From Xylanibacter ruminicola (GTDB lineage: Bacteria; Bacteroidota; Bacteroidia; Bacteroidales; Bacteroidaceae), in NCBI RefSeq assembly GCF_900107775.1, contig NZ_FNRF01000003.1, positions 248,001-312,000 of the forward strand: a DNA stretch of 64,000 nt. The letters are read 5' to 3'. Positions within the stretch are counted from its first letter, which is position 1. Each line of letters starts with the position of its first letter. The translations under genes and the position numbers were made by a program. Below, piece by piece: positions 1 through 9,335 of the stretch. The notes under the pieces were generated by a model. The model searched no databases. It saw only the letters and a program-made list of their open reading frames with translations, and was not told the DNA's origin.

Positions 1-2
1 CT

Positions 3-914
3 GTTTTAATTTGGAAAATATTAACTAATAAAAATATTAAAAATGTTATTCTTGCAGTAGCATGGCAGGATCCTAACATCATGTTGTTATGTTTTGCAAA
101 GAAACTTCATCTTACCAGTAAACGTTTTTTCTTTTGGGCAGAAGCGAATTATACTGCTGAATGGACAAAAAAGAATAATACAAAGTTGAAATGGATATTA
201 AAAAGGTCTGTTTTTAATTCTATTGATGGCGCATTGATTATTCCAGGACGCATGTCAGAAATCACTTTTGAAAAATGGAACATAGGAGGTCGACACTATA
301 TTCATTTGCCAAATACGATAGATGATTCTGACTTGAGATATGACAGCACCAAACGCGTAGATGAACAATTGCCTTCTTTCATTATGCCAATTCGAGTAAT
401 TGAGAGAGTGAAGGGTGGACTTAATTTTTTTAAGTCTATTGGTATAGATAATATACGAAAAGTTCGATTTATAGTAGCTGGCGATGGAGAAGATATGTCT
501 CTTTATAAGAAATACATTGAAGAGAACAAATTGGAAGGTCATATCATAATGGCTGGATTTTGTGATTCAAAAAGAATGAGTGAACTATATAATAGTGTTA
601 ATGCTTTGGTGCTACCATCTTTCTCAGATCCATCTCCCTTGAGTTTAGTCGAAGCTCTGTACTTTCATCTTCCTATTTTATGTTCCAATCATTGTGGAAA
701 CCATTTTGAGGCTGTCAAGGAAGGAAGCAACGGACTGACATTTTCACCATTGGAACCTTTGGAAATAAAGAAAAAATTTGAAGAGTTCCTTTCATTAAGG
801 TCATCGTGGACAACAATGGGGGAGGTTAGCTCTAAGATATATAAAGAAGTGTTTGATACAGGCAAGGTTGTCAGATCCTTCTTAAGGTCGTTTGATGAAA
901 GAAAGAAAATTTAA
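3..914 (+). CDS. Glycosyltransferase family 4, 5'-truncated by window edge
   Basis: The frame is open from the first bases of the window, so the N terminus lies outside it; about 303 residues are visible. The C-terminal half carries the donor-binding Rossmann fold of GT4 enzymes: a FIVAGDGEDM strand-turn, then LVLPSFSDPSPLSLVEAL and a GNHFEAVKEGSNGLTF stretch where the nucleotide-sugar loop lies. The first acidic residue of the usual E-x7-E motif is Asp here. It probably adds one sugar to a lipid-linked repeat unit at the cytoplasmic membrane. The next gene starts one base after its stop codon, so it belongs to the same operon. Sugar specificity cannot be read. Confidence 0.8.
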   Translation, partial: VLIWKILTNKNIKNVILAVAWQDPNIMLLCFAKKLHLTSKRFFFWAEANYTAEWTKKNNTKLKWILKRSVFNSIDGALIIPGRMSEITFEKWNIGGRHYIHLPNTIDDSDLRYDSTKRVDEQLPSFIMPIRVIERVKGGLNFFKSIGIDNIRKVRFIVAGDGEDMSLYKKYIEENKLEGHIIMAGFCDSKRMSELYNSVNALVLPSFSDPSPLSLVEALYFHLPILCSNHCGNHFEAVKEGSNGLTFSPLEPLEIKKKFEEFLSLRSSWTTMGEVSSKIYKEVFDTGKVVRSFLRSFDERKKI

Positions 915-915
915 A

Positions 916-2112
916 ATGCCAAAACTGCTACTAATTAATCCTGCTAAGAATTTTGGCTCAACCGGAAAAATTGTTGAGCAGATAGGACTTCTTGCTGAAT
1001 CGAGTGGGTGGGAAGTAAAGGTTGCTCATAGTGTGCGCTATGCGCGCATAAGTAGGCTCAAGTCAATGTCATTTAGTAGTAAAATTGGTGAGAGGTGGCA
1101 TGCGTTATGGGCACTGCTACTTGACCGACAAGGCCTTCATTCAACAATTGAGACCAGGCGGTTGGTGCAAATGATTATTGATTATCAACCAGATTTGATT
1201 CATCTGCATAATATTCATGGTTATTATATCAATTATATTGTCCTGTTCAAGTATTTGGCAAGTATAGATGTTCCTGTTGTCTGGACAATGCATGACTGTT
1301 GGTCTTTTACAGGTCATTGCACATATTTTGATATGGTAAATTGTGAGAAATGGAAATCGCAGTGTTATGAATGCCAGAATCTTGTAAATTATCCTAAAGC
1401 ACTGACTGACCGTTCACGAAAGAATTTCCAACAGAAGAAAGAACAGTTTACTTCATTGAAGAATCTGACAATGATTCCTGTCTCTAACTGGTTGGGAGAA
1501 CTTACCAGAAAGTCATTTATGGGAAAATATCCTATTCATGTGATTCATAATGGGATAGATTTGAATGTTTTTCGTATACTTACAAATTATCAGGCAAAGG
1601 ATACAAAGAAAATGGTGCTAGGAGTTAGTAGCAATGGATTTTCTGGTCGTAAAGGATTGGATGATTTTGTGACGTTGTCAAAGATACTTCCTGACGAGTA
1701 TCAAATTGTAATGATAGGACTGCATCAAGATGAGTTGGCTAAAATTCCTATAAATATTGTGGGGATGGGGCGAACTGCAAATGTTGAAGAACTTGTTGAG
1801 TATTATAACCGGGCTGCGGTTTTTATTAATCCTACTTATTCAGATAATTTCCCAACAACAAATTTAGAAGCGTTGGCCTGTGGGACTCCAGTTGTTACAT
1901 ATAATACGGGTGGTTCACCAGAAGCTGTTGACGAGACAACTGGTATCGTTGTCAAACAAGGGGATGTAAAAGAATTGGCAAGCGCAATTATGAAAATTAC
2001 AAATAATCCAAAACCATCATTAGTATGCAGGAAAAGGGCTGTTGAACTATTCGATAAGGATAGGTGTTTTGATGCTTATCTACAGTTGTATGATTATTTA
2101 ATAAGCAAATGA
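916..2112 (+). CDS. Glycosyltransferase family 4
   Basis: A retaining GT4 glycosyltransferase of about 398 residues. The N-terminal acceptor fold begins LLLINPAKNFGSTGKI, is followed by the HDCWSFTGHC segment common in Bacteroidales capsule transferases, and the C-terminal donor fold has NPTYSDNFPTTNLEALACG. I chose the ATG at 916 because the conserved strand starts immediately after it and it abuts the upstream stop; an in-frame ATG at 895 would add seven residues and overlap the previous gene. The stop overlaps the next start (ATGA), indicating translational coupling. Acceptor and donor are unknown. Confidence 0.85.
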   Translation: MPKLLLINPAKNFGSTGKIVEQIGLLAESSGWEVKVAHSVRYARISRLKSMSFSSKIGERWHALWALLLDRQGLHSTIETRRLVQMIIDYQPDLIHLHNIHGYYINYIVLFKYLASIDVPVVWTMHDCWSFTGHCTYFDMVNCEKWKSQCYECQNLVNYPKALTDRSRKNFQQKKEQFTSLKNLTMIPVSNWLGELTRKSFMGKYPIHVIHNGIDLNVFRILTNYQAKDTKKMVLGVSSNGFSGRKGLDDFVTLSKILPDEYQIVMIGLHQDELAKIPINIVGMGRTANVEELVEYYNRAAVFINPTYSDNFPTTNLEALACGTPVVTYNTGGSPEAVDETTGIVVKQGDVKELASAIMKITNNPKPSLVCRKRAVELFDKDRCFDAYLQLYDYLISK

Positions 2113-3308
2113 AAAAGGTTTTAATTATAAGTGCCGTATTTCCACCTGAACAGGTGACATCAGCTCTGATGAACTATGATATGGCGAGAGAACTGTCAAA
2201 TAAATATGAAGTAACAGTGCTCAGACCGTATCCTACTCGGCCTTTAGGAATGAATTTTAACTATCATGGGATGGGAGATGAACCGTTTGAGACCATACTC
2301 ATTGACTCTTATACTCATCCCCAGTCGATCCTTGTCGGTCGATTTAAGGAAAGTGTAGATTTTGGGTGTAAATGCGCAAAATATATTAAAGAACATCACA
2401 AGGAAATTGCTTTCATATATAATAATCCATGGCAATTGTTTGGGGTGTATATCATAGCAAGAGCCGCCAACAAGTATAAAATACCTTATACAGTTGCTAT
2501 TCAGGACATATATCCAGAATGTTTGTTCACCAATAAGCATTATCCTTCATTAATAACAACTTTAGCAATGGCTTTACTGATGCCTATCGACAAGTATTAT
2601 CAGAAGCATGCTGCCTTTATTCGAACCATATCAGTCGAGATGGCTGATTATCTTTCTTTCTCCAGAAAATTGCCAGGAGATAAATATTTGGTAGTGAATA
2701 ACTGGCAGAATGATGAAGACTTTGAGGATTTAAAGCCTGCTCATATAACAGATAAACAGAGATTCGTCTATACTGGCAGTATCAATCTTCATGCAAATGT
2801 TGATTTGATTATTAAGGCCTTTGCACAGGCTAATCTTCCCAATTCGGAACTGGTCATCTATGGTGGTGGTAACCAGAAAGATGTCTGCGTAAAGATGGTG
2901 AAAGATATGGGATTGAAGAATGTCCGTTTCGATTTCGTGAAACGTTCGGAGATTCCTCAGGTGCAGGCAGATGCGAGTGCATTGGTGTTGGCACTCCCAA
3001 AAGGGAATGGAAATCTGTGTCTACCTTCGAAAATGACCTCCTATATGTTGTCAGGAAAGCCTGTAATTGCGAGCGTTGATCAGATGAGTGCCACCACACG
3101 TTATATCAATGAGGCTGACTGTGGTCTTTCTGTGGTACCTGATGATATTGATGCATTGGCTGAAGGTTTTCGCAAGTTTGCAATTCTTCCTTCTGAAAAG
3201 CGCATCTCTATGGGGAGCAATAGTCGTATCTTTGCCGAGACTCATCTTACGCGTGCTATCAATCTGAAGATGGTGTGTGATGCTATAAAGAATTGCATAA
3301 AACAATAG
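2109..3308 (+). CDS. Glycosyltransferase family 4 (WbuB-like)
   Basis: A 399-residue GT4 enzyme beginning LIISAVFPPEQVTSALMNYD, the glycine-poor entry typical of WbuB/WcaI-like transferases. The C-terminal fold shows FVYTGSINLHANVDLIIKAF, LVIYGGGNQKD and LPKGNGNLCLPSKMTSYMLSGKPVIAS. In Escherichia coli O26, WbuB is the L-FucNAc transferase and lies beside fnlABC and wbuC. Homologues of those genes occur 17 kb downstream, so transfer of L-FucNAc is a reasonable guess but only a guess. It overlaps the preceding gene by four bases. Confidence 0.8.
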   Translation: MKKVLIISAVFPPEQVTSALMNYDMARELSNKYEVTVLRPYPTRPLGMNFNYHGMGDEPFETILIDSYTHPQSILVGRFKESVDFGCKCAKYIKEHHKEIAFIYNNPWQLFGVYIIARAANKYKIPYTVAIQDIYPECLFTNKHYPSLITTLAMALLMPIDKYYQKHAAFIRTISVEMADYLSFSRKLPGDKYLVVNNWQNDEDFEDLKPAHITDKQRFVYTGSINLHANVDLIIKAFAQANLPNSELVIYGGGNQKDVCVKMVKDMGLKNVRFDFVKRSEIPQVQADASALVLALPKGNGNLCLPSKMTSYMLSGKPVIASVDQMSATTRYINEADCGLSVVPDDIDALAEGFRKFAILPSEKRISMGSNSRIFAETHLTRAINLKMVCDAIKNCIKQ

Positions 3309-3336
3309 TATTTTGAAAAATCAAAGTAAGAAAAAC

Positions 3337-5346
3337 ATGAAAGCATTGATTCTTAACAGTGGCCTTGGCCACAGGATGGGTGTAATTACGAAAGAACACC
3401 CGAAATGCATGACAGAGATTTCGTTTAAGAACACGATTCTAAGCCGTCAACTTAAGATGCTCGTTTCTTTCGGAGTCGAAGAAGTGGTGATGACCACAGG
3501 TTATTACGATCAGATACTTGTTGACTATTGCGATGCCTTGCATTTGCCTTTGAAATTCATGTTCGTCAACAACCCTGAGTATGCGACCACCAATTATATT
3601 TATTCTATTTATTGCGCCAAGGAGTTGCTGAAGGAAGATGATATTATTCTGATGCATGGAGACTTGGTGTTTGAGAGTCAGGTGATGGAGGCGATCATAG
3701 ATAGTCCCACATCCTGTATGGCTGTCAGCAGTACACTTCCTCTTCCGGAGAAGGACTTCAAGGCTGTCATCAAGGACGGACAGATAGAGAAGGTTGGCAT
3801 TGAGTTCTTCGATAATGCAATGGCAGCACAGCCCCTTTACAAGATTAAGAAAGAGGATTGGTTGGTATGGTTGGCAAACATCGAGAAGTTCTGCGATAAT
3901 GATAACCGAAAGGTTTATGCAGAAAATGCTTTTAATGAGGTGAGTAACCGTTGCAAGATTTGTCCTTGCGATGTAAAGGACATGCTTTGTGCAGAGATTG
4001 ATACTCCTGAGGACTTGGAAATTGTCAGCAAGCGTGTGAAGGAAATCAATGAGCGTACAGTTTATATGTGCTTCTCTACGGAGTACATTCATAGTGGTCA
4101 CGTAGCTATTATCAACAAGGCTCGTCGTTTGGGCCGTCTGATTATTGGTGTTCTCAGCGATGAAGCAATTTCCAGCTTCAAGCGTTATCCGTTGATTCCG
4201 TTTGCAGAGCGCAAAGCACTCTTTGAGAATATGGCCGGAGTAGAGCGTGTTGTAGAGCAGAAAACGCTCTCTTATAAGGAGAATCTTCAAGTTTTGAAAC
4301 CCGATTATGTGGTTCATGGTAATGATTGGTGCGAAGGTTTCCAAAAGCCTATTCGTCAGGAAGTGTGCGAAGTTCTTGCAACTTATGGTGGCAAACTCGT
4401 TGAGTACCCCTATAGTAACAACCCCATGTATAAGGAGTTGGATGCAGCACATCGTGCAGAGGCTTCAATGCCAGATGTTCGTAGAGGTCGCTTGCGCAAG
4501 CTCATTAACATGAAGGGTCTTGTTACTGCTATGGAGGCTCACAGCGGTATCACGGGTCTGATTGTGGAGAATACCAAGGTGCTTCAGGATGGCAAAACCT
4601 ATCAGTTTGATGCCATGTGGGTAAGTTCGCTTTGCGATTCTACCGCCAAAGGTAAACCTGACATTGAGCTGGTGGATATGACCTCTCGCTTCCGTACCAT
4701 TGATGATATTATGGAAGTGACCACCAAACCTATCATCTTTGATGGAGATACGGGTGGTTTGACTGAGCATTTTGTTTATACCGTTCGTTCACTGGAGCGT
4801 ATGGGCGTAAGCATGGTCATCATTGAGGACAAGACAGGTTTGAAGAAGAACAGTCTGTTTGGTACTGAGGTTAAGCAGACACAGGCCGCTATTCCTGACT
4901 TCTGTGAGAAGATTCGTGCAGGTAAGAAGGCCCAGAAAACCAAGGAGTTCATGATTTGCGCTCGTATTGAGTCACTGATCCTGGAGCAGGGAATGGAAGA
5001 CGCACTGGAACGTGCATTTGCTTTCAGTGAGGCTGGTGCTGATGCTATCATGATACACTCTCGCAAGAAAGATCCTGCTGAAATTTTTGAGTTCGTGGCT
5101 AAGTTCCGTGAGAAGAATAGCACCACTCCTATCGTGGTTGTGCCTACCAGCTTCAATACTGTAACTGAGGCAGAGTTTAAGGAGCGTGGGGTGAATGTTG
5201 TTATCTATGCTAACCAATTGACACGTACCGGCTTCCCTGCTATGCAGGATGCAGCACGTACTATCCTTGAGAACCACCGTGCTAAAGAGTGTGATGATAA
5301 GTGTATGTCAATTAAAGAAATTATCACCTTAATTCCAGAAGAGTAA
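3337..5346 (+). CDS. Trifunctional nucleotidyltransferase / cytidylyltransferase / PEP mutase fusion
   Basis: Three domains in about 669 residues. Residues 1-230 form an NTP_transferase fold (LNSGLGHRMG near residue 4; GDLVFE). Residues 245-370 form a glycerol-3-phosphate-cytidylyltransferase-like fold with the HSGH motif at 252-255 and PDYVVHGNDW. Residues 390-669 are phosphoenolpyruvate mutase, with FDGDTGG and the full EDK-x5-NS signature starting at E497. The mutase converts PEP to phosphonopyruvate, the entry to phosphonate synthesis. The two nucleotidyl-transfer domains suggest that a phosphonate is CMP-activated for attachment to glycan. I start at ATG 3337; a TTG at 3313 would add eight weakly supported residues. 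Bacteroides fragilis AepX is a known capsule-linked PEP mutase. Confidence 0.88.
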   Translation: MKALILNSGLGHRMGVITKEHPKCMTEISFKNTILSRQLKMLVSFGVEEVVMTTGYYDQILVDYCDALHLPLKFMFVNNPEYATTNYIYSIYCAKELLKEDDIILMHGDLVFESQVMEAIIDSPTSCMAVSSTLPLPEKDFKAVIKDGQIEKVGIEFFDNAMAAQPLYKIKKEDWLVWLANIEKFCDNDNRKVYAENAFNEVSNRCKICPCDVKDMLCAEIDTPEDLEIVSKRVKEINERTVYMCFSTEYIHSGHVAIINKARRLGRLIIGVLSDEAISSFKRYPLIPFAERKALFENMAGVERVVEQKTLSYKENLQVLKPDYVVHGNDWCEGFQKPIRQEVCEVLATYGGKLVEYPYSNNPMYKELDAAHRAEASMPDVRRGRLRKLINMKGLVTAMEAHSGITGLIVENTKVLQDGKTYQFDAMWVSSLCDSTAKGKPDIELVDMTSRFRTIDDIMEVTTKPIIFDGDTGGLTEHFVYTVRSLERMGVSMVIIEDKTGLKKNSLFGTEVKQTQAAIPDFCEKIRAGKKAQKTKEFMICARIESLILEQGMEDALERAFAFSEAGADAIMIHSRKKDPAEIFEFVAKFREKNSTTPIVVVPTSFNTVTEAEFKERGVNVVIYANQLTRTGFPAMQDAARTILENHRAKECDDKCMSIKEIITLIPEE

Positions 5347-6467
5347 TGATTAGTCCCAAGTTTTTTTATGATACATTAGCTAGCTATGGCATTGATTTCT
5401 ATGCTGGCGTTCCAGATTCTTTGCTGAAGAATCTCTGTGCATACATCACCGATCATGCTGATGCAGCCCATAACATTATTGCAGCTAACGAAGGTGGCGC
5501 TATGGGTTTAGCCGCAGGCCATTATTTGGCAACCAACCAGATTCCTGTTGTTTATATGCAGAACTCTGGCGAGGGTAACATCATTAACCCGCTCGCTTCT
5601 CTGACAGATCCCGATGTTTATAACATCCCTGTTCTTTTGGTAATTGGCTGGCGTGGAAAACCTGGTGTCCACGATGAACCCCAGCATGTCAAGCAAGGTA
5701 AGGTAACTACAGGTCTGCTCAATGTAATGGGCATAGACTATATTGTTCTGAGCAAGGAAGAGGATAAGGCTGAAGCCCAGATAAAGAAGGCAGTAGCCTT
5801 TATGCAGGCTACCAAGCAGTGTTATGCAATTGTAATAGAGAAGGATACCTTCGATGCTTACACACTCCAGAATGTAGAGAAGAACGACCTTACGATGTCG
5901 CGTGAAGAGGCCATTCAGACTGTTGCTGCAGCTCTTGGTGAGAAAGACTGCATTGTCTCTACTACGGGTATGATTTCTCGTGAACTCTTCGAGTATCGTA
6001 CAGCGATGAACGAAGGTCATGAACGTGATTTCCTGACAGTTGGAAGTATGGGGCACGCCTCTCAGATTGCTCTTGGTATTGCTTTGGCAAAACAGGATAG
6101 AAAGGTATGGTGCTTTGATGGTGATGGTGCCAGCATTATGCACATGGGCAGTATGGCTATTGTTGCCAATAAAGCTCCGAAGAACTATGTGCATGTAGTA
6201 TTTAACAATGGTGCTCACGATTCAGTCGGTGGCCAGCCTACGGTGGGCTTGAAGATTGATTTTCCTGCTATAGCAAAGGCTGTAGGTTATAAGCAGATAT
6301 TCTCAGTGGATAACAAAGATGACTTGCAGAAGCAACTTTCTAATCTTGAAGATGGTCCTGTATTTTTGGAAGTAAAGGTTAAGAAGGGAAATCGTAAGGA
6401 TCTTGGCCGACCTACTACCACACCAATCCAGAACAAGGAAGCATTAATGGAATTCTTATGCAAGTAA
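5346..6467 (+). CDS. aepY: Phosphonopyruvate decarboxylase
   Basis: A thiamine-diphosphate enzyme (373 residues) that decarboxylates phosphonopyruvate to phosphonoacetaldehyde, pulling the unfavourable mutase reaction forward. The catalytic Glu is E49 in AANEGGAMGLAAG. The TPP/Mg motif runs from DGDGAS (D258-G261) to NN (N287-N288). The GEGNIINPLASLTD and WRGKPGVHDEPQH segments are typical of Ppd/AepY. The start overlaps the mutase stop (TAATG), so the two are translationally coupled. The B. fragilis AepY enzyme has been studied biochemically, which makes this family assignment secure. Confidence 0.93.
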   Translation: MISPKFFYDTLASYGIDFYAGVPDSLLKNLCAYITDHADAAHNIIAANEGGAMGLAAGHYLATNQIPVVYMQNSGEGNIINPLASLTDPDVYNIPVLLVIGWRGKPGVHDEPQHVKQGKVTTGLLNVMGIDYIVLSKEEDKAEAQIKKAVAFMQATKQCYAIVIEKDTFDAYTLQNVEKNDLTMSREEAIQTVAAALGEKDCIVSTTGMISRELFEYRTAMNEGHERDFLTVGSMGHASQIALGIALAKQDRKVWCFDGDGASIMHMGSMAIVANKAPKNYVHVVFNNGAHDSVGGQPTVGLKIDFPAIAKAVGYKQIFSVDNKDDLQKQLSNLEDGPVFLEVKVKKGNRKDLGRPTTTPIQNKEALMEFLCK

Positions 6468-7570
6468 TATATAACGGTATTTGTCATCTGGGTGAGGCTT
6501 TGGAAGGCGCAACCAAGGTATTCGTTGTTTGCGACTCTTCTTATCCTTTTCTGAATATTAAGCATGACATAGAGAACATGGGTAAACCTTATGTCCTCTT
6601 CTCAGACTTTACACCTAATCCTGTCTATGAGGATGTTTGCAAAGGCATTGAGCTCTTTCATATAACCAAGTGCGATAGCATCTTGGCAGTAGGTGGCGGT
6701 AGTGCAATTGATGTAGCAAAGTGTATTAAATTGGCAGTGTTGGCAAAAGAAGGTAATGCTACACTTATTCCACCTTTGGTTAGTAAATGTGTAGAGTGTG
6801 ATGGGGCCAAGATGCCTTTCATTGCTATTCCTACTACAGCTGGTACAGGTTCTGAATCCACCCATAATGCTGTGATGTATTTCGAGGGAGCCAAGCAGAC
6901 GGTTACTAACGATGGTGTCTTGCCAGACTATGCTATCCTGGAACCATCAGTATTGAAGACACTCCCATTATACCAGAAGAAGTGTACTATGATGGACGCA
7001 TTATGCCAAGGCATAGAATCTTGGTGGTCAGTTAATTCTACAGAAGAAAGCAATGAGTACAGCCGAAAGACAATTGAACTCATTATGGGCAATTGGTATA
7101 AGTATATCTTCGAGAATGATGATGAGGCTGCAGCGCAGATTATGCTGGCGGCTAACTATGGTGGTAAGGCTATAAATATAACAGCCACTACTGCAGCCCA
7201 TGCTTTTAGCTATAAGATTACATCACTGTATAAATTACCTCATGGACATGCAGTGGCGGTAGGATTGCCTGAGATATGGGAATATATGATTGCCAATATG
7301 AATAAGTGCATAGACTCTCGTGGAAGAGATTATTTGAGTGATATATTTGTTGAAATTTCTGCTGCGATGGGATGTAATTCACCAAAAGATGCTATTGCCA
7401 TGTTTCGGCAGATGATGGATGAAATGAAACTGGTCAATCCCGTTGCTGTTAATCGAGATGAAGAACTGAAGGTGTTGTCAACCTCAGTCAATTCTGTAAG
7501 GCTAAAGAATAATCCTGTGAGGATAGGCGAGACCACGGCATATAGCCTTTATGAGAAGATTGTTCATTAA
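6458..7570 (+). CDS. Iron-type alcohol dehydrogenase, probable phosphonoacetaldehyde reductase
   Basis: A group III (iron-type) alcohol dehydrogenase of 370 residues: AVGGGSAIDVAK for the nucleotide, IPTTAGTGSE, and metal ligands D180, H248 and H262. The fourth ligand position, usually His four residues after the Asp, is Gln (Q184 in DALCQGIESWW). It overlaps the decarboxylase gene by ten bases. In phosphonate clusters an enzyme of this type in place of an aminotransferase reduces phosphonoacetaldehyde to 2-hydroxyethylphosphonate, so this operon is predicted to make the hydroxy compound rather than 2-aminoethylphosphonate. The family is clear; the substrate is inferred from context. Confidence 0.82.
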   Translation: MQVIYNGICHLGEALEGATKVFVVCDSSYPFLNIKHDIENMGKPYVLFSDFTPNPVYEDVCKGIELFHITKCDSILAVGGGSAIDVAKCIKLAVLAKEGNATLIPPLVSKCVECDGAKMPFIAIPTTAGTGSESTHNAVMYFEGAKQTVTNDGVLPDYAILEPSVLKTLPLYQKKCTMMDALCQGIESWWSVNSTEESNEYSRKTIELIMGNWYKYIFENDDEAAAQIMLAANYGGKAINITATTAAHAFSYKITSLYKLPHGHAVAVGLPEIWEYMIANMNKCIDSRGRDYLSDIFVEISAAMGCNSPKDAIAMFRQMMDEMKLVNPVAVNRDEELKVLSTSVNSVRLKNNPVRIGETTAYSLYEKIVH

Positions 7571-7575
7571 AAAGA

Positions 7576-8748
7576 ATGTTGATGGAAATCAGAGAAAGAC
7601 TTGTATATATACTGAAGCATTACAAGTGGATTCAGTATACTTATAGAATATGTATGAGCTTGTTTTTCAGGCTTGTCGGGCAGTTCTTTAAGATTGATAA
7701 AGACCTGGTCTTAATCAATTCTTGGGTAGGGAAAAAATATAATGATAGTCCAAAGGTTCTTTTTGAAACGATGAAAGATGACCATCGTTTCAAGAACTTG
7801 AAGTATGTTTGGGCATTTGAACATCCCGAAAAGTTTGATTTGAAAGGGGCAAAGTGTATCAAAATAGATACATGGGAGTATTTCAAAACAGCACTGAAAG
7901 CTAAAGTGTGGATAACCTGTGTGAATATTGAACGTGGTCTTACTATAAAGAAGAATGATACCATCTATATCAATACGTGGCATGGTGCAGGAACCAAGAA
8001 GATAGGTAATGCTTGTGCAAGTCGGCACGACTATGACTTGTCGAATGTCAATATGATGCTCGTTCAGAGTGATTTCGAAAAAGATATTTTTATTAGAGAC
8101 TTTAACTGTCGAGCAGAATATATTCGTAAGGTAGGTTTCCCTCGCAATGACGAACTGTTTCATATAACAGATAAAGACAGGATAAAATACAGAAAGCAAT
8201 TTAATATTCCCGATGGAAAAAAAGTAATTCTTTATGCTCCTACTTGGAGGGATAGCAAGGATGGAGGTTTGTCGTATCGCGTAGAACCCCCCATTCATAT
8301 AGAGAAATGGCGTGAAAGGTTCGGCGAAGAGTATGTTGTTTTGTTCAGGATGCATCCATTTACTACAATCTTCAATATGCAGTACGATGATTTTTCACGA
8401 GATTGTTCTTCGTATGATAATCTGAACCATATCCTTGCGATTACCGATGTGTTGATAACTGACTATTCTACAATTGTTTATGATAGCGCTGTGGCTCATA
8501 TTCCATTCATCTGTTTTGGTTTCGATTATGATCGTTATTATGTTGAGCGTGGTTTCTATTACGATTTGGACAAAGTATATCCTGGTGGTGTACTGAGGAC
8601 AGAGGAAGAAATCTGGAAAAGGATCGAGGATGTCATGAATGATGTGGACAAAGATAAGTATGCAGCATTCAGAGAAAAGTATATAGAGGCTGGTGGTCAT
8701 GCTACAGAAATGGTTTTAGATGAATTGGATCATCAACTGAAGGACTGA
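7576..8748 (+). CDS. CDP-glycerol glycerophosphotransferase (TagF/TagB) family protein
   Basis: A GT-B-fold phosphotransferase of 390 residues related to teichoic-acid polymerases: NTWHGAGTKKIG (catalytic His region), ILYAPTWRD, FRMHPF and VLITDYSTIVYDSA. These enzymes move an alditol phosphate from its CDP ester to an acceptor sugar. Lying five bases after the phosphonate genes, it is the natural candidate to transfer a CMP-activated hydroxyethylphosphonate to the glycan; that substrate is inference. The N terminus has a basic amphipathic stretch (residues 5-35) suited to membrane association. An alternative ATG lies at 7582. Confidence 0.85.
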   Translation: MLMEIRERLVYILKHYKWIQYTYRICMSLFFRLVGQFFKIDKDLVLINSWVGKKYNDSPKVLFETMKDDHRFKNLKYVWAFEHPEKFDLKGAKCIKIDTWEYFKTALKAKVWITCVNIERGLTIKKNDTIYINTWHGAGTKKIGNACASRHDYDLSNVNMMLVQSDFEKDIFIRDFNCRAEYIRKVGFPRNDELFHITDKDRIKYRKQFNIPDGKKVILYAPTWRDSKDGGLSYRVEPPIHIEKWRERFGEEYVVLFRMHPFTTIFNMQYDDFSRDCSSYDNLNHILAITDVLITDYSTIVYDSAVAHIPFICFGFDYDRYYVERGFYYDLDKVYPGGVLRTEEEIWKRIEDVMNDVDKDKYAAFREKYIEAGGHATEMVLDELDHQLKD

Positions 8749-8757
8749 TAGGTAAAT

Positions 8758-9330
8758 ATGTCAAAGAGAGTTTTTGATATTGTCTGTTCTGTTATTGGTC
8801 TCATAGTCTTGTTCCCCCTTAATCTGCTGATTGTAGTTATTTTGAAGATATTCCAAGGAGATCCGGTGTTTTTTACACAAGAAAGGATTGGAAGAGGTGG
8901 AAAATCGTTTAATATTTATAAGTTTCGCTCAATGCGTCAGGATAGTGAGCAAGAAGGACAACCAAGACTTGCAAAGAAAAATGATGACAGAGAGACTTCG
9001 ATAGGAAGATTCCTAAGAAAACATCATATAGATGAATTGCCGCAGTTGTGGAATGTGTTAAAAGGCGATATGTCGATAGTGGGGCCTAGGCCGGAGAGAC
9101 AATACTATATAGATCAGATCGTCAAGGAGAATCCAAAATATGTTGAGCTATATCAAATTAGACCTGGACTGACTTCTTATGCGACACTCTATAATGGTTA
9201 TACAGACAACATGGAGAAGATGTTGAAACGATTGAACTTGGATTTGTATTATATGGTGCACCAGTCTTTCTGGGGAGATATGAAGATAATTGCAGAGACT
9301 GTTAAGATTATATTTTTTGGAGGAAACTAA
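8758..9330 (+). CDS. Initiating sugar-1-phosphate transferase (PglC-type phosphoglycosyltransferase)
   Basis: A small monotopic phosphoglycosyltransferase (190 residues). It has one N-terminal hydrophobic re-entrant helix (VIGLIVLFPLNLLIVVILK), the FTQERIGRGGKSFNIYKFRSMR block, the catalytic Asp-Glu pair D92-E93 in HIDELPQLWNV, and DMSIVGPRPE. It transfers a sugar phosphate from UDP-sugar to undecaprenyl phosphate, starting the repeat unit. The length matches PglC rather than the long WbaP/WcaJ type. A polytopic WecA-like initiator occurs at 18777, so the region has two kinds of initiating enzyme. Confidence 0.92.
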   Translation: MSKRVFDIVCSVIGLIVLFPLNLLIVVILKIFQGDPVFFTQERIGRGGKSFNIYKFRSMRQDSEQEGQPRLAKKNDDRETSIGRFLRKHHIDELPQLWNVLKGDMSIVGPRPERQYYIDQIVKENPKYVELYQIRPGLTSYATLYNGYTDNMEKMLKRLNLDLYYMVHQSFWGDMKIIAETVKIIFFGGN

Positions 9331-9335
9331 GGAAA

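Noticed and set aside
3439..4452. 337-aa open frame on the minus strand
   Set aside because: Lies wholly inside the PEP mutase fusion gene, has no recognisable motif and odd composition; a shadow frame.
5508..6218. 236-aa minus-strand frame inside the decarboxylase gene
   Set aside because: Antisense shadow of a strongly conserved plus-strand gene.
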